Source: Dipteris shenzhenensis
Taxonomy: Eukaryota; Polypodiophyta; Polypodiopsida; Gleicheniales
Length of the DNA: 64,000 nt
Assembly: GCA_047967505.1 (NCBI GenBank)
Contig: CM106539.1
Strand: one strand, 5' to 3'
Made by a program: the position numbers and the translations under genes. Position 1 is the first letter of the stretch; each line of letters opens with the position of its first letter. Positions 12,814 through 24,653 of the stretch are shown here, one piece after another. The notes beneath the pieces are model-generated. The model did not search any database. It saw nothing but the letters and a program-made list of their open reading frames with translations, and was not told where the DNA came from.

Positions 12814-14190
12814 CTATCCATGCCCTGCATCATGTGGAATAGGTTGTGCATGCCTCTCATATGGTGGTTGTCCATCCTCTTGAAACACCACTTTGTGTAT
12901 CTCAATAGTCTTTTTTGGCTTCTTGTGCATCTTGTCCTCATTAAAGATAATATCATGGCTGCGTACTATCTTCCTAGTCTCTGGATCCCACAATCGATAT
13001 CCCATCTCACCTAATCACCATATCCAAGAAAAATGCACTTCCTTGACTTTGGATCAAGCTTGCTGCGTTTTTCCTTAGGGATATGAACATAAGCTTCACA
13101 GCCAAATACACGAAGATGCCCATAAGATGGTGGCTTGCCTAACCAAACCTCTTCTAGCACTTTCCCATCTAGTGCCTTGCTAGGCGATCTATTGATAAGA
13201 TGTATTGCTGTCTTGATAGACTCAGCCCAAAAGACATGAGGTAGACTGGCATTAGAAAGCATGCTTATATTCCTTTCTTAAATAGTTCTATTCATCTTCT
13301 CAACAACCCCATTCTGAGAAGGATTCTTAGGAGTAGTCAACTCCCGCTTGATGCCACGTAGCTCACAAAAATTCTTAAATACATGAGAGGTATACTCTCC
13401 TCCATTATCAGTGCGCAAGCATTTGAGCTTCTTGCCTAACTGATTTTCAGAAAATGCTAAGAACTTTTGAAATGCATCAAAGACATCACTCTTCTTCCGG
13501 AGAGGATAGACCCACACTTTCCGTGTAGTATCATCAATGAAAGTAGAAAAGTAAGAAGCACCGCCCAATGAGACAGTAGGCATAGGTCCACACACGTCAT
13601 TGTGAACCAACTCCAAGGGTTCAAGCCTCTTCTTGCCCAAAGATTTTTTATGTGAAAGCCGTGTTTGCTTCCCATACATGCAATGCTCACACATGCTAAA
13701 ATCTGAAAAATTAAACATGGGAACATACTGCAAACCAAAAAGTATCTTCATTCCTGTCATGCTCATGTGTCCCAACCGACAATGCCACAAAGAGACGGAT
13801 GGCTGCTCGGTCACATTGATTACATTATCTCTTATGCCTAACACATGCATTGAGTACAACGTTCCATGCTTGGAACCTCTAGCAATCACAAGTGACCCTT
13901 TGCTAATTTTCCATGTATTGTTGCCAGAAAACACATGATAGCCATCATCATCAAGCTGTCCCGCACTTATCAAGCTCTTTTTCAAATTTGGAACATGCCT
14001 AACATTCTTGAGTACAAATGTAGAACCATTAAGAAGAGACAAGTGAATATCTCCCACTCCAATAATGTCACATGGATAATCATTTCCAAGTCTCACGGTT
14101 CCTTTCCTTCCTCCATCATAAATGGTAAACCACTCCCTATGTGGAGTGACATGGAAAGATGCTCCTAAGTCTAGTATCCAATTCTATGAC
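12814..14190 (-). pseudogene. copia protease and integrase part (disrupted)
   Basis: The protease active-site region at about 14,160-14,175 reads D-L-G-A where the family has D-S/T-G-A, so the residue after the catalytic Asp is altered. Frame 13278-14096 holds the GAG-pre-integrase H-H-C-C zinc motif (WHCRLGH...CEHCMYGK), then integrase with both Asp residues (HNDVCGPM; RTDNGGEY) and the Glu in SQNGVVEKMN. A single in-frame stop after NRTI separates it from the integrase C-terminal part (13011-13262, with VFGCEAYVH and FLGYGD). The continuation at 12814-13005 is frameshifted. Confidence 0.92.
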
Positions 14191-15150
14191 AATGCATCAT
14201 CAATAGTCACAAGAAAAGCATGCTCAAACATAGAGGCATAAAGAATGTCACCCTCATCACTATTGTTACTTATGGCATTCACTTCCTCTATTTTGACCAT
14301 GAATTTCTCTTCCTTCTTGGGTTGCACATTAGCTTTGCCTTTGCCTTTATCGTTCTTCCATTTGTAGCAATCCTTTTTGAAATGGCCTTTCTTCCCACAA
14401 TAGAAGCATTCCAAATCCTTTTCGCCATGGGATTTTCCTCTAGATTTGCTTTTAGACTTGCTTGTATTTCTGTTGTGGTATTTCCCCCTAGAATATGACC
14501 TCCCTCTCACATTGAGAGCACTTGAACTTTTAGTTCTAGCATTGTTCTTTCTATTTACCTCCTCAATGAGAAGGCTACTCTCAACATCACTACTTGTCAG
14601 GCCTCCTGCATGGGCTGAATTGCTTATAGCAGTCCTAAAAGTGTCCCAACTTTCAAGAAGGGTGACCAATAAGAACATTGCCTTAACTGAGTCATCAAAG
14701 GCAATTTTTTGAGTTGAAAGTTGACTGAATATTGTGTTAAACTCATTTAAATGGATAGACATTGAAGTCCCTTCTTCCATGCAAAGATCTATGAGTTTCT
14801 TCAGCCAATACACTTGACAAGCGGCACTCTACTTCTTATAAAGATCATGCAACTTTGAACACACACCATAGGCACCACTTGTAGTATCTTTCACATTGAA
14901 ATACACCGATTTTGAAAGTGTAAGCATGATCGTGGAGCATGCAAGCTCATCCAATTCCTTCCACTCTTTATCATCTCCTAATCCTCTGGTTTTATGCCTT
15001 TGCGTTTTATAGGCTTTATTTGCTTCTTCTGCACCAGAACATTGTAGATTTGCTCCTTCCAATAGGAGAAGTCTGTGCCATCCAACTTCTCAATGTTAAA
15101 CAATGCATTCTCTGATGCCGAAGCCATCATAATGGATGACAAAACAATCA
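14184..15150 (-). pseudogene. copia gag nucleocapsid protein (disrupted)
   Basis: The likely start is the ATG pair near 15,135-15,150 (MMASASENALFNIEKLDG), followed by SYWKEQIYNVL, the typical copia gag N-terminus. A frameshift near 14,990-15,060 moves to the frame 14829-15062 (ACSTIMLTLS...LHDLYKK), and a stop near 14,830 interrupts before 14184-14813. That last part has the HLNEFNTIFSQL core, a basic Ser/Arg-rich linker and one CCHC zinc knuckle (CFYCGKKGHFKKDC). A stop after DDALS separates it from the protease region in the same frame. Confidence 0.9.
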
Positions 15151-15223
15151 GGATACACTGCACCAATGTGCCAAACTCAAGCCCAAAAAATAGCAATGAC
15201 AACAGCCACACTGTCACTGTCAC

Positions 15224-16907
15224 AAATACATGTTCTACTGTAAGTGACCTCAGGGCATCCCAAAACTAGCTAATAGCTTTTGCACGGTAGCTCCGATGAG
15301 AAAATTATAAACATAAGAAATGTAGTTGTAGGAAACTCTACAACTTCTCAGTTTATAGCAGGTCCAAAATCCTTACAGATTTTTCAAAATTTTCTGTTGA
15401 AGACAACCACTTGCTCACTTTGTACTACTTTCACAAGCTGCAGACCGCAACTCTTTGCTATTTTGCAGGTCTAATAACTTTTCATAGATAATCTAGATGA
15501 GAAAACTTTCAAAAGCAAAGTTGTAGCCCTTGAAATAGTTTACAACTTCTTTGTTCAACTCAAATTCTGAATCCTGACAGTTTGAGAGATACTCTTATGA
15601 AAGTGACTTGAAAAGCATAAACCATGCATTGACTGTTACATCAAGAGCATAAACCACTTTCTGTAATTGCATACCAGAGAATAAGAAATGCCTTGCAAGT
15701 GCCCCCAAAATGCATATTCTGCATGTACTTGGCCTCACTGCATATGAGCATCCATTTAGGCATCAAATATATGCATTTGCCACCCAACTTAGTGCCCCAA
15801 AAGTGCCTGCACAAGTCAAAAATTGCTTTTGTTGCTCCAAAAGTTGCATTAGCTCCCAAATATGATAGGCAATGATGTAGTATTCACATCCAAATGATTT
15901 GTGGTGCTTCCACACGCTATAGGTGACCTTCCAAAATGACAAAGCAAGGCTTCCTGCAACAATTCCAGCCACTGTAGATGGCAATGTAGCGACTATGGCT
16001 TGTTCCCAAATGAACTTCTAGCTCCGTGGAAGGCTAGAATATATAGAAAATAGTTTTTAGAGCCTAATAGAGCTCAATTTGGAGCTTCCAATGTTGAAAA
16101 AGAACACTTTTACTGTACCGGACTGTCAAAAAACTGCTTGAAGAAATTTCCAGCCTGCTAGTGTGTGCTTAAAACTACCATTTATAACTCCTCCAAGCTT
16201 GCTACAATGCTCTAAATTGTCGATTAGGTGCGCAACTAGTATCCAAAGTTTGGGAAAATCTCAAACAAGCTTCCAGATGCAGGAAAGAAGCTCGCAACCA
16301 TGTGTACCTGAGATTTTTCGATTGCAGTTCTGTAGGAACAACCTCTAGCATAGATAACTCATAGAACACAACTCATTACAGCCTTGTTTTGGATCATTAT
16401 AGATTGGAGTTACTGCAAAAACTCTTCCTGTTGCAAGGCAAGCTGAAGAACATCTTGTTTGCAGTAGAAAAGCTTAAGAACTTGTGTAGAGCTCAATTTT
16501 GTCCCTTGAGAGTTGAGAAGCAATTCAACAAGCTTGTGGGAAGATAGAACAGGATCTCGAGAGCTTTTCTAAAGCTTCTATAGTGAAAAACGAGCTGTTC
16601 TTGAAGAGGAGAAATTGTCCTGTGCTTCGCATTGCTCTTCAAGGAAACTGCTATGTATCAAAGATGAAGCTGTAGCTCACAAACGAAAACTCCACAAGAT
16701 TATGGATGAGATCTCCACCGATGCACGGAAGTCTCTTGCAATCCTTGGCAATCTCCATGGTGGCGATGTCCTCACCGACCTCGTTCTGCAAATGCCTCTC
16801 CCTCAGAGATCACCAAGTACATCGAAGGCAAAGAATGCTTTGCACCGCCTAGTGCATTCTCTTCTCCATCTCTAGGATCTCCATACACCGTGAGCTCTAA
16901 TACCAGT
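15224..16907 (-). other. Long untranslated leader of the copia element
   Basis: About 1.7 kb lies between the 5' LTR and gag on the minus strand, with no gag-like coding content and only short frames on both strands (longest 86 codons at 16615-16875 plus). A leader this long is unusual beside 148-bp LTRs and may hold a captured or inserted segment. Confidence 0.6.
16894..16905 (-). other. Primer-binding site of the copia element
   Basis: Minus-strand TGGTATTAGAGC lies two bases inside the 5' LTR and matches the initiator-Met primer site TGGTATCAGAGC with one mismatch. Confidence 0.85.
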
Positions 16908-17055
16908 TGATGGAGAGGAGGTCTTATTGAAGAGCAACAAAGAAAGAGAGAATACCAAAATTGTGGGTGCTAACTCATCTAGATCAAGGTAAGCTCTTAT
17001 TATGTATGTATGGTACAAAAGGGTATATACTAGGCCATTGGCCTTTACCCCAACA
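16908..17055 (-). repeat. 5' LTR of the copia element
   Basis: 148 bp, paired with 10866-11013 and followed by the target duplication AGGAA. It should carry the promoter of the element; I could not assign a clear TATA box. Confidence 0.93.
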
Positions 17056-17964
17056 AGGAATTAATGCATGGTCTGGTGGTGAGAAGCGAAGAGCCTTGCA
17101 ACTATTTGAATCCCAACATAAATAATATTTCCAGTAGCTCTTGGGAAAATCCTTCAATCGAGGAGCTTTAACCAAGGGATGTATCCTTGGCTTTGCATCG
17201 AGGGACCTTCGGTCAGTAGTTTTCTAAAATGAGTGCAAGTATGAGGAGGGGGCACATAGATGAATGCAAAAACGGGTAGCTATGGTAGAAGCATGGAAGA
17301 AGGTTGAATGGTCTTATGTTGTGTGAACAACATGATCTCAACACATTGATATTAAAATAAAGATGGGTTTGATGGCACCTCTATTGGAAAAGTTGGAAAA
17401 CCCACCTTTTTGAACACCATCTATGTCCCTGTTCTCTAGAAACACAAAACACCTCTCAACTACATAAATGTTCATCTCATAACATAACCTATGACCTTTG
17501 AAGTCCAATTCTAGAGGATACCAAAGATACCAAAATGGAAAACACACTATGAAGTACAATATGTGATTGGTTTCTATGGTACTCATTTCATTGTTGCTAG
17601 CTTTTCACGAGCGTCTAATGCATCTAAGCTGTATTGGTTGTCTGTAGCATGGTAGATCCCTCCATTTATATTAGAGATTTGCATTCAAATTGTGGGAGCA
17701 AGGTGGATCTGAATTCTACTCCAAACTTCTTTACGTTCTGGTCCATTCATAGTGGATATCCTATAGTGGGAGGCTGTGTACAACAAGCATCCATTCCAAC
17801 ATGTTGTTAGAAAGGACCACATTCCATGAGAGGGAGTCAAGTAGATGTTATTGAGGGGGAGAGTAAAATTGTGGTCACAAACACCAAGTTTATGAAGCAA
17901 TCGACCCCATCAAGGAAGACACCAATGTCATCAAAGATCCAAATGAGTCGTGCTAGTTGAGCCA

Positions 17965-18032
17965 CACCATGTGAGTCCTACTTGATCAATCAATTTATCA
18001 CCATGTGAGTCCTACCTGATCAATCAATCACT
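17965..18032. repeat. Tandem duplication, 34-bp unit
   Basis: Two adjacent units (17965-17998, 17999-18032) beginning CACCATGTGAGTCCTAC, with a few differences. Confidence 0.8.
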
Positions 18033-18146
18033 ACACAAGTTTCTAAATTGCAAGGGTGAGTCTAGTCATGCTCTCTTACTAATCCTCTGAATCTCATTGC
18101 GTCATCTAGATATTGGTGCTCTTATGGGCCAGCCACAACAAACGAA

Positions 18147-18536
18147 ATGGGTAGTGCACTCCTTCAACCATGGCTAGCCCCATGCATGAATGTCATACTT
18201 CGGTACCTGACTACCACACCAAACACTCCTATAACCTCCAGACCATGCAAGAAGTCAACTTCCTTTAAACATGGATATAGATGGCATTTTGTAGTTAACA
18301 AACTATATGTCTTGCTAGATGTAGCCTCCATCACATACATGGAGATGAACCACATCAACAAGAACGATGAGATTTGCCATAGCTTGGCATATTATGTACA
18401 TCTTTCTGATAGACCCACTGTCTATGCTCCTTGGCTATCCTCGACCATAAAGGAGTGGATTTTTTTCCAAGTTGCAAAGGGGTACACACCCATGCAAGTT
18501 ATGCACTTCAAAATTGGGCTGGTACAAAGCAAGTAG
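18147..18536 (+). CDS. Unrecognised 129-residue open frame
   Basis: An uninterrupted plus-strand frame that I do not recognise. Visible features are a Cys followed by a basic-aromatic stretch (residues about 31-50, CKKSTSFKHGYRWHF), an H...CH-like pair in the middle (MNHINKNDEICHSLAYY), and a C-terminal segment SSTIKEWIFFQVAKGYTP. The Cys/His spacing is loosely reminiscent of N-terminal parts of plant MULE-like transposases, but this is a weak impression. Upstream is a 34-bp tandem repeat; downstream are long microsatellites and a fragment of another unknown family. It may be a decayed transposon exon or chance. Confidence 0.25.
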   Translation: MGSALLQPWLAPCMNVILRYLTTTPNTPITSRPCKKSTSFKHGYRWHFVVNKLYVLLDVASITYMEMNHINKNDEICHSLAYYVHLSDRPTVYAPWLSSTIKEWIFFQVAKGYTPMQVMHFKIGLVQSK

Positions 18537-18616
18537 CATGATGATCCATTAGTGTCTCTGGGAAGGGATGATTTCCTCACACTTAGAGACATCTAAATGT
18601 CACCGTGAAGGTGGTA

Positions 18617-18651
18617 GGTGACATACATACATACATACATACATACATGCA

Positions 18652-18682
<31 letters not shown>

Positions 18683-18706
18683 GTGTGTGTGTGTGTGTGT
18701 GTGTGT

Positions 18707-18738
<32 letters not shown>

Positions 18739-18838
18739 ACGTGCGCATGTGAAGCATGTGTATGTGGTCATTGTGTAAAATAGAGCGCGCACACACAAAC
18801 GTACATATACACATATACAGAGATATATTGATATATAT

Positions 18839-18870
<32 letters not shown>

Positions 18871-18958
18871 ATAGATGGATGGATAGAGGGAGGGAGGGAG
18901 GGAGGGAGGGAGCGAGAGCGAGAGAGCGAGAGAGAGAGAGAGAGAGAGAGAGAGGAAG
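18617..18958. repeat. Compound microsatellite block
   Basis: Consecutive arrays: (CATA)n at 18621-18680, (TG)n then (AC)n at about 18681-18732, (TAGA)n at 18839-18868, (GGGA)n at about 18886-18912 and (GA)n at about 18917-18954. Confidence 0.95.
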
Positions 18959-19160
18959 AATGAGATGTATATAGTTGTGTCCATTACAGGTCCAATTGTT
19001 TGTGACAAAGGATTGAGGGTGCAGATTGACGTCTTGAAGGAACAAGTGGTAATGTTGCACACTAAAATGGCAACATTCAACGTCAACTTAAACAGGTTGA
19101 TAGCTATAATGTCAAGGATGAGTCGCAAGCTTGACCACATCGTTGTGACCCCTTGCATCT
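18959..19160 (+). pseudogene. Fragment of the unknown protein family of 25.4-26.1 kb
   Basis: The frame from about 18,990 encodes VCDKGLRVQIDVLKEQV and then LNRLIAIMSRMSRKLD. This aligns without gaps to the C-terminal end of the protein at 25,400-26,122 (VCENGCRLQVDKLKDQV and LNRLSALMTRMRHKLE), about half identical over 50 residues. Both end at about the same residue before diverging. The copy here lacks the N-terminal two thirds, which is replaced by microsatellite, so it is a fragment of a dispersed family. The pattern predicts a coiled coil. Function unknown. Confidence 0.65.
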
Positions 19161-19544
19161 GCTTTGCTCTTATAAATTCTACATTTATACTTTTGATAGA
19201 CCTAATTTCTTTTCATGAATATTTTTATTTAAATTACTTTGTGGGGTACACCTTTTGTATGCCATACTCCAAAGTTTTCTTTTTCCTTCTTGAAAGTAAG
19301 AATAAAAATTTCAAGTGCCTCTACTACATCTATAGTTAGAGCATGGTGCTACTGTATACAAAGATGTAAGCATGCGCAACTCAAACAAATATGATGAATA
19401 AGTGACTGATAGGTTGAGGGGCTCACATGTGTAAATGATTGTGTTATTGAAAAGGAACATGTGGACATGCATATGTGATAATATTTGGATGCACATCCTT
19501 CGGCTATGCAACCAGCTATAGATACATAAATGCGAACATGTAAA

Positions 19545-19990
19545 CTTTGATTTTCTTTTTCAAAAAGCCATATGTTCTATTATATGGTTAGAAGAAAAAG
19601 ATGTGGCCAAGTGTTTTCTACACTTGCATTCTGTTTATTGTTATTGCATCATCACATGGAGTTTTAGAGTGGTGAAGTAATGTTCATTTTCGTGTGTACA
19701 TCATGTGCGAGATGATACTCAAGTGTATTTTGGAGAGAAAAGATACATGGAGGAGTGAGCCTTAATGTTTGGACTTTTTCTTTGACATTTTTCTTGTCGC
19801 AAGAACTCTCAAGCTCACCAGCTCTTTGCCATATGAGAAACTTTCCCTCTGCCTCCTTTAGGTTGGTGTTGTTTCTTTCTTTGCTTTTTTTTTCAATAGG
19901 TTCTTTTTTTAATATTTTGGTTGTAAGAATATTATAGATACACCTTAGTGGTCTTTCTAAAGTTGTTTATTATTTTTCAATAATGTTTTA
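19545..19990. repeat. Dispersed repeat, copy B (relative at 3.95-4.39 kb)
   Basis: Same orientation and extent as copy A, with scattered substitutions and small indels. Non-coding. Confidence 0.75.
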
Positions 19991-20093
19991 CTATTCTCTT
20001 AAATTTAATGTTGCAAAAAATTACCACCTAGCACAATCTATCTATTCACCTTGAGTATCTTGAACATAATTTCCTTTTATAGATGATACTTGG

Positions 20094-20325
<232 letters not shown>

Positions 20326-20506
20326 TTCATAAGTTTTTCTAGGTAATGGTAGGGATCACACAAAGAATATGTGTATGTGTATTATAAATTTAGCCTTCAA
20401 GAGATAACCAACATCATGCACATAGCCACCTTAATATGCCCCTAGATTAACATGTATAGAATCAAGCCACTTTGTGGAGAATAAAATACAAGTGATTGAC
20501 TTTAAT

Positions 20507-20553
<47 letters not shown>

Positions 20554-21003
20554 CTCTACATTTGGGGGATACGACACCCACAACAATGATTGTTTGAGGC
20601 ATACTTTCATTATTTTTCTTCTTAAAGTAAATCTTATTCTTGCCTTTTATCCCAACCATCTTGATTTTCATCTTTGATGCAATAACCATCCCTATAGATT
20701 CCCTAGCATGACTAATGTGTTTCTTTTCAATGTGACCAACATAGCCACCACTAAGGTCTAGCTTGAAAATTTCATGAGATTTATAAATAAAAGCTCAATT
20801 TTTATTTCTTGAAATTAAAGGCAATCCTCAGGCAATGTAAGCTGCCATTGATCTTATAATTCGTGGATGCTCTGCTATATTGGGAGGTAAAAACTGAACT
20901 CATTGAAACCCCTCCCTAATCTTATAATTCGTGGATGCTACTGCTGGTGTATTGGGAGGGCAAAACTGATTTAAGAACCATATTTTCAAATGATAATGGA
21001 CGT

Positions 21004-21062
<59 letters not shown>

Positions 21063-21545
21063 ATATAATGGTGGCTGGAAGTGAAATTAATGTCTATTAG
21101 TTAGAGAAGATTTAAATGTTTCTAAGGAATTTAGATTAGATGTTTTAGCATTTACTCACATAGAAGGGTAGCTCTATGTTTAGATTATATATTTACTTAC
21201 ATAGAGAGAGAGAGAGAGAGAAGACAAGCTACCTGTTTGGATGCTACTACTTGATTTAAGAACCATATTTTTCAAAAGATAATGGAGAGAGAGAGAGAGA
21301 GAGAATACCAATGGATTTATCTATCTATAAGTTGAAGCTACATTTGCATCATTTAAGACAAGCTACATTTTTCAAATCATCGAAACCATTCTAATCTTAT
21401 AATTCGTGGATGCTACTACTGTATTGGGAGGTGAAAACTGAACTCATTGAAAACTCTCTAATCTTATAATTCATGGACACTACTGCTGTATTGGGAGGGG
21501 GAAACTGATTTAAGAACCATATTTTCAAATGATAATGGAGGGGGG

Positions 21546-21588
<43 letters not shown>

Positions 21589-21801
21589 GTGGCTAGAAGT
21601 GAAATAAGATAGTCTATTAGTTAGAGAAGATTTAAATGTTTCTAAGGAGTGTAGATCAGATGTTTTAGCATTTACTTACATAGAAGGGTAGCTCTATGTT
21701 TAGATTATATATTTACTTACATAGAGAGAGAGAGAGAGAGAGAGAGAGCCATGTACAATTCGCTTAGCTTTTTTTTTTTTTTTGGGTTGTTTTTCTTGCA
21801 G

Positions 21802-21860
21802 GTGCTTCATTTTATTGTTGGACTAGCACTAGCTTCTCTCCACAACTTTTGTTTACCCAG
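21802..21860 (+). other. Exon-like island, copy 1
   Basis: 59 bp, preceded by a pyrimidine-rich tract ending TTCTTGCAG and followed by GTAGGT, the textbook 3' and 5' splice pattern. It is open in two frames (for example VLHFIVGLALASLHNF). No neighbouring exon of the same gene was found. Confidence 0.4.
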
Positions 21861-21927
21861 GTAGGTGATTTCTTTTTTACCAATTGCCCTTTCTTTCTAT
21901 TTGGAATTCCTTGCTTCCTTAGGACAC

Positions 21928-21967
<40 letters not shown>

Positions 21968-22325
21968 CGCGCATGTTTGCATTGTTTAAGACAAGCTACA
22001 TTTTCAAAATCATTGAAACCATTCCAATCTTATAATTCGTGGATGCTTAGATTCCTGGGAGGGGAAAACTGAACTAAGAACCATTTTTTCAAAAAGATAA
22101 TGGAGGCAAGAGAGAGAGAGAGAGAGAGAGAAAGAGACAGAGAGAGAGAGAGAGAGAGTGTGTGTGTGTGTGTGTGTGTGTGTAGTGATGGATTTATCTA
22201 TCGATATGTTGAAGCTACATTTAAATCGTTTAAGACAAGCTACATTTTTAAAATCATCCAAACCATTATGATCTTATAGTTTGTGGATGTTTATATTATT
22301 GAGACGGAAGAACTAAAAGATAATG

Positions 22326-22371
<46 letters not shown>

Positions 22372-22512
22372 GATGGTGGTCAGAAGTTTTAAATGAGGAA
22401 GTTAGTCTATTAGTTAGAGAAGATTTAAATGGTTCTAAGGAGTTTATATTAGTTGGTTTAGCATTTCCTTACATAAAAGGTAGCTCTAGGTTTAGATTAT
22501 ATATTTACTTAC

Positions 22513-22548
<36 letters not shown>

Positions 22549-22629
22549 CAAGCTACATTTTTGGATGCTACTACTATAATGGGAGGGAAAATTTGATATA
22601 AGAACCATATTTTTCAAAATATAATGAAG

Positions 22630-22679
<50 letters not shown>

Positions 22680-22727
22680 TACAGTTTGCTTAGCTTTAAT
22701 TCTTTTTTGGGGTTGTTTTTCTTGCAG

Positions 22728-22786
22728 GTGCTTCATTTTATTGTTGGACTAGCACTAGCTTCTCTCCACAACTTTTGTTTACCCAG
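22728..22786 (+). other. Exon-like island, copy 2
   Basis: Identical by eye to copy 1 over 59 bp, with the same flanking splice-like sites. Confidence 0.4.
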
Positions 22787-22863
22787 GTAGGTGATTACTT
22801 TTTTACCAATTGCCCTTTCTTTCTATTTGGAATTCTTTGCTTCCTTAGGATACATTGTGTGTG

Positions 22864-22901
<38 letters not shown>

Positions 22902-23038
22902 ATGTTTGCATTGTTTAAGACAAGCTACATTTTCAAAATCATTGAAACCATTCCAATCTTATAATTCGTGGACGCTTAGATTCTTGGGAGGGGAGAACTA
23001 AACTAAGAACCATTTTTTCAAAAAGATAATGGAGGCGT

Positions 23039-23096
<58 letters not shown>

Positions 23097-23258
23097 CGAT
23101 GGATTTATCTATCGATATGTTGAAGCTACATTTTAATCATTGAAGACAAGCTACATTTTTAAAATCATCCAAACCATTATGATCTTATAGTTTGTGGATG
23201 TTTATATTATTGAGGCGGAAGAACTAAAAGATAATGGAGGAGAGAGAGAGAGTGAGAG

Positions 23259-23299
<41 letters not shown>

Positions 23300-23547
23300 T
23301 GATGGTGGCCGGAAGTTTTAAATGAGAGGAAGTTAGTCTATTAGTTAGAGAAGATTTAAATGGTTCTAAGGAGTTTATATTGGTTGATTTAGCATTTACT
23401 TACATGGAAGGGTAGCTCTATGTTTAGATTATATATTTACTTACATAGAGAGAGAGAGAGAGAGAAAACAAGCTACATTTTTAGACGCTGCTACTATAAT
23501 GGGAGGGGAAAATCGATATAAGAACCATATTTTTCAAAAGATAATGA

Positions 23548-23587
<40 letters not shown>

Positions 23588-23635
23588 TACAGTTCGCTTA
23601 GCTTTAATTCTTTTTTGGGGTTGTTTTTCTTGCAG

Positions 23636-23694
23636 GTGCTTCATTTTATTGTTGGACTAGCACTAGCTTCTCTCCACAACTTTTGTTTACCCAA
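23636..23694 (+). other. Exon-like island, copy 3
   Basis: Same island, but the last base before GTAGGT is A instead of G, which weakens the 5' splice-like site. Confidence 0.4.
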
Positions 23695-23763
23695 GTAGGT
23701 GATTACTTTTTTACCAATTGCCCTTTCTTTCTATTTGGAATTCTTCAAGCTTCCTTAGGACAC

Positions 23764-23802
<39 letters not shown>

Positions 23803-23936
23803 ATGCATGTTTGCATTGTTTAAGACAAGCTACATTTTCAAAATCATTGAAACCATTCCAATCTTATAATTTGTGGATGCTTAGATTCTTGGGAGGGGAA
23901 AACTGAACTAAGAACCATTTTTTCAAAAAGATAATG

Positions 23937-23978
<42 letters not shown>

Positions 23979-24002
23979 TAGCGATGGATTTATCTATCGA
24001 TA

Positions 24003-24232
24003 TGTCTTGAAGTACTATGTGGTTGGACCAGTAATCACCAAAGTTAATTATATCTTTCCTAGGAGCATCTTGATGAGCTGGTAGTATGTCTAGAGATAAG
24101 CCAGCACACTCTACCCTAAGTGATCTAATCTAAGCTCATATTCGAGAAGCTAGCCTTGCTTCTCAACGAGCGTAAGGCATCGTGTATATTTCATGTCGTG
24201 GATTATAGCGATTGGATGATAGGTGGGGCTAC

Positions 24233-24286
<54 letters not shown>

Positions 24287-24632
24287 GTTGGATGTGAGGC
24301 GATAGGATGATAGGTGGGGCTACACACACACACACACACACACAGGCACAGAGGGAAAATATAATGGTGGCCATAAGTGAAATAAGTTAGTGTATTAGTT
24401 GGAGACAAGTCCATGATGTGGTTGGATAAGTAGGCTCCAAAGTTAATTGTATCTTTCCCAACAGCACCTTGATGAGCTGTCAGTATGTCTAGAGACAAGC
24501 TTGCGCCCTTTGCCCTAAGTGATCTAATCTAACCTCTCAACAAGAGTAAAGGATTATGTATGTTTCATGTCATGTGCACTATAGCCAGGAGAACTAACCT
24601 CATGAGGTGAGGCGATTGGATACTAGGTGAAG
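24003..24632. repeat. Diverged tandem duplication, about 400-bp period
   Basis: The segment from about 24,018 ('GTGGTTGGACCAGTAATC' to 'AGGTGGGGCTACA') recurs from about 24,418 ('GTGGTTGGATAAGTAGGC' to 'AGGTGAAGCTACA'). Shared landmarks are AAAGTTAATT, CTTGATGAGCTG and CCCTAAGTGATCTAATCTAA. An (AG)n array (24,238-24,284) and a (CA)n array (24,325-24,344) lie between them. Confidence 0.75.
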
Positions 24633-24653
24633 CTACATCTCGAGAGGGTTTCC

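Larger units (their letters stand above)
10866..17055 (-). mobile_element. Complete, decayed Ty1/copia LTR retrotransposon
   Basis: Two 148-bp direct repeats (10866-11013 and 16908-17055), both TG...CA, bound a 6,190-bp element flanked by a perfect 5-bp target duplication AGGAA (10861-10865 and 17056-17060). By eye the LTRs differ at about 10 of 148 sites (roughly 93% identity), so the insertion is old. The element reads on the minus strand: right LTR, primer-binding site, a long leader, gag, protease, integrase, RT and RNase H, polypurine tract, left LTR. Integrase before RT identifies the copia order. Several stops and at least two frameshifts in pol mean that it is not autonomous now. Confidence 0.95.
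20833..23990. repeat. Higher-order repeat of about 0.9 kb with internal AG/GT arrays
   Basis: Blocks recur in a fixed order: an ATCTTATAATTCGTGGATGC block, an (AG)n array, 'TTAGTTAGAGAAGATTTAAATG', a CTTACATAGAGAG array, an exon-like island with splice-like flanks, a (GT)n array, then 'GACAAGCTACATTTTCAAAA'. The exon-like island repeats at 21,802, 22,728 and 23,636 (spacings 926 and 908 bp), giving about three full units plus partial ones from 20.8 kb. AG and GT arrays sit at homologous positions but differ in length among copies. Confidence 0.85.

Noticed and set aside
13457-13738. Second minus-strand frame within integrase
   Set aside because: Alternative-frame shadow of the integrase region.
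18583-19158. Long minus-strand frames of 155-191 residues rich in Ser/Leu, Tyr and Val/Cys
   Set aside because: They are translations of microsatellites (CT, ATAC, GT) and have no independent support.
20833-24344. CRISPR-like array from regularly recurring blocks
   Set aside because: Spacing is about 0.9 kb with microsatellites; this is a eukaryotic higher-order repeat with no short repeat-spacer structure.
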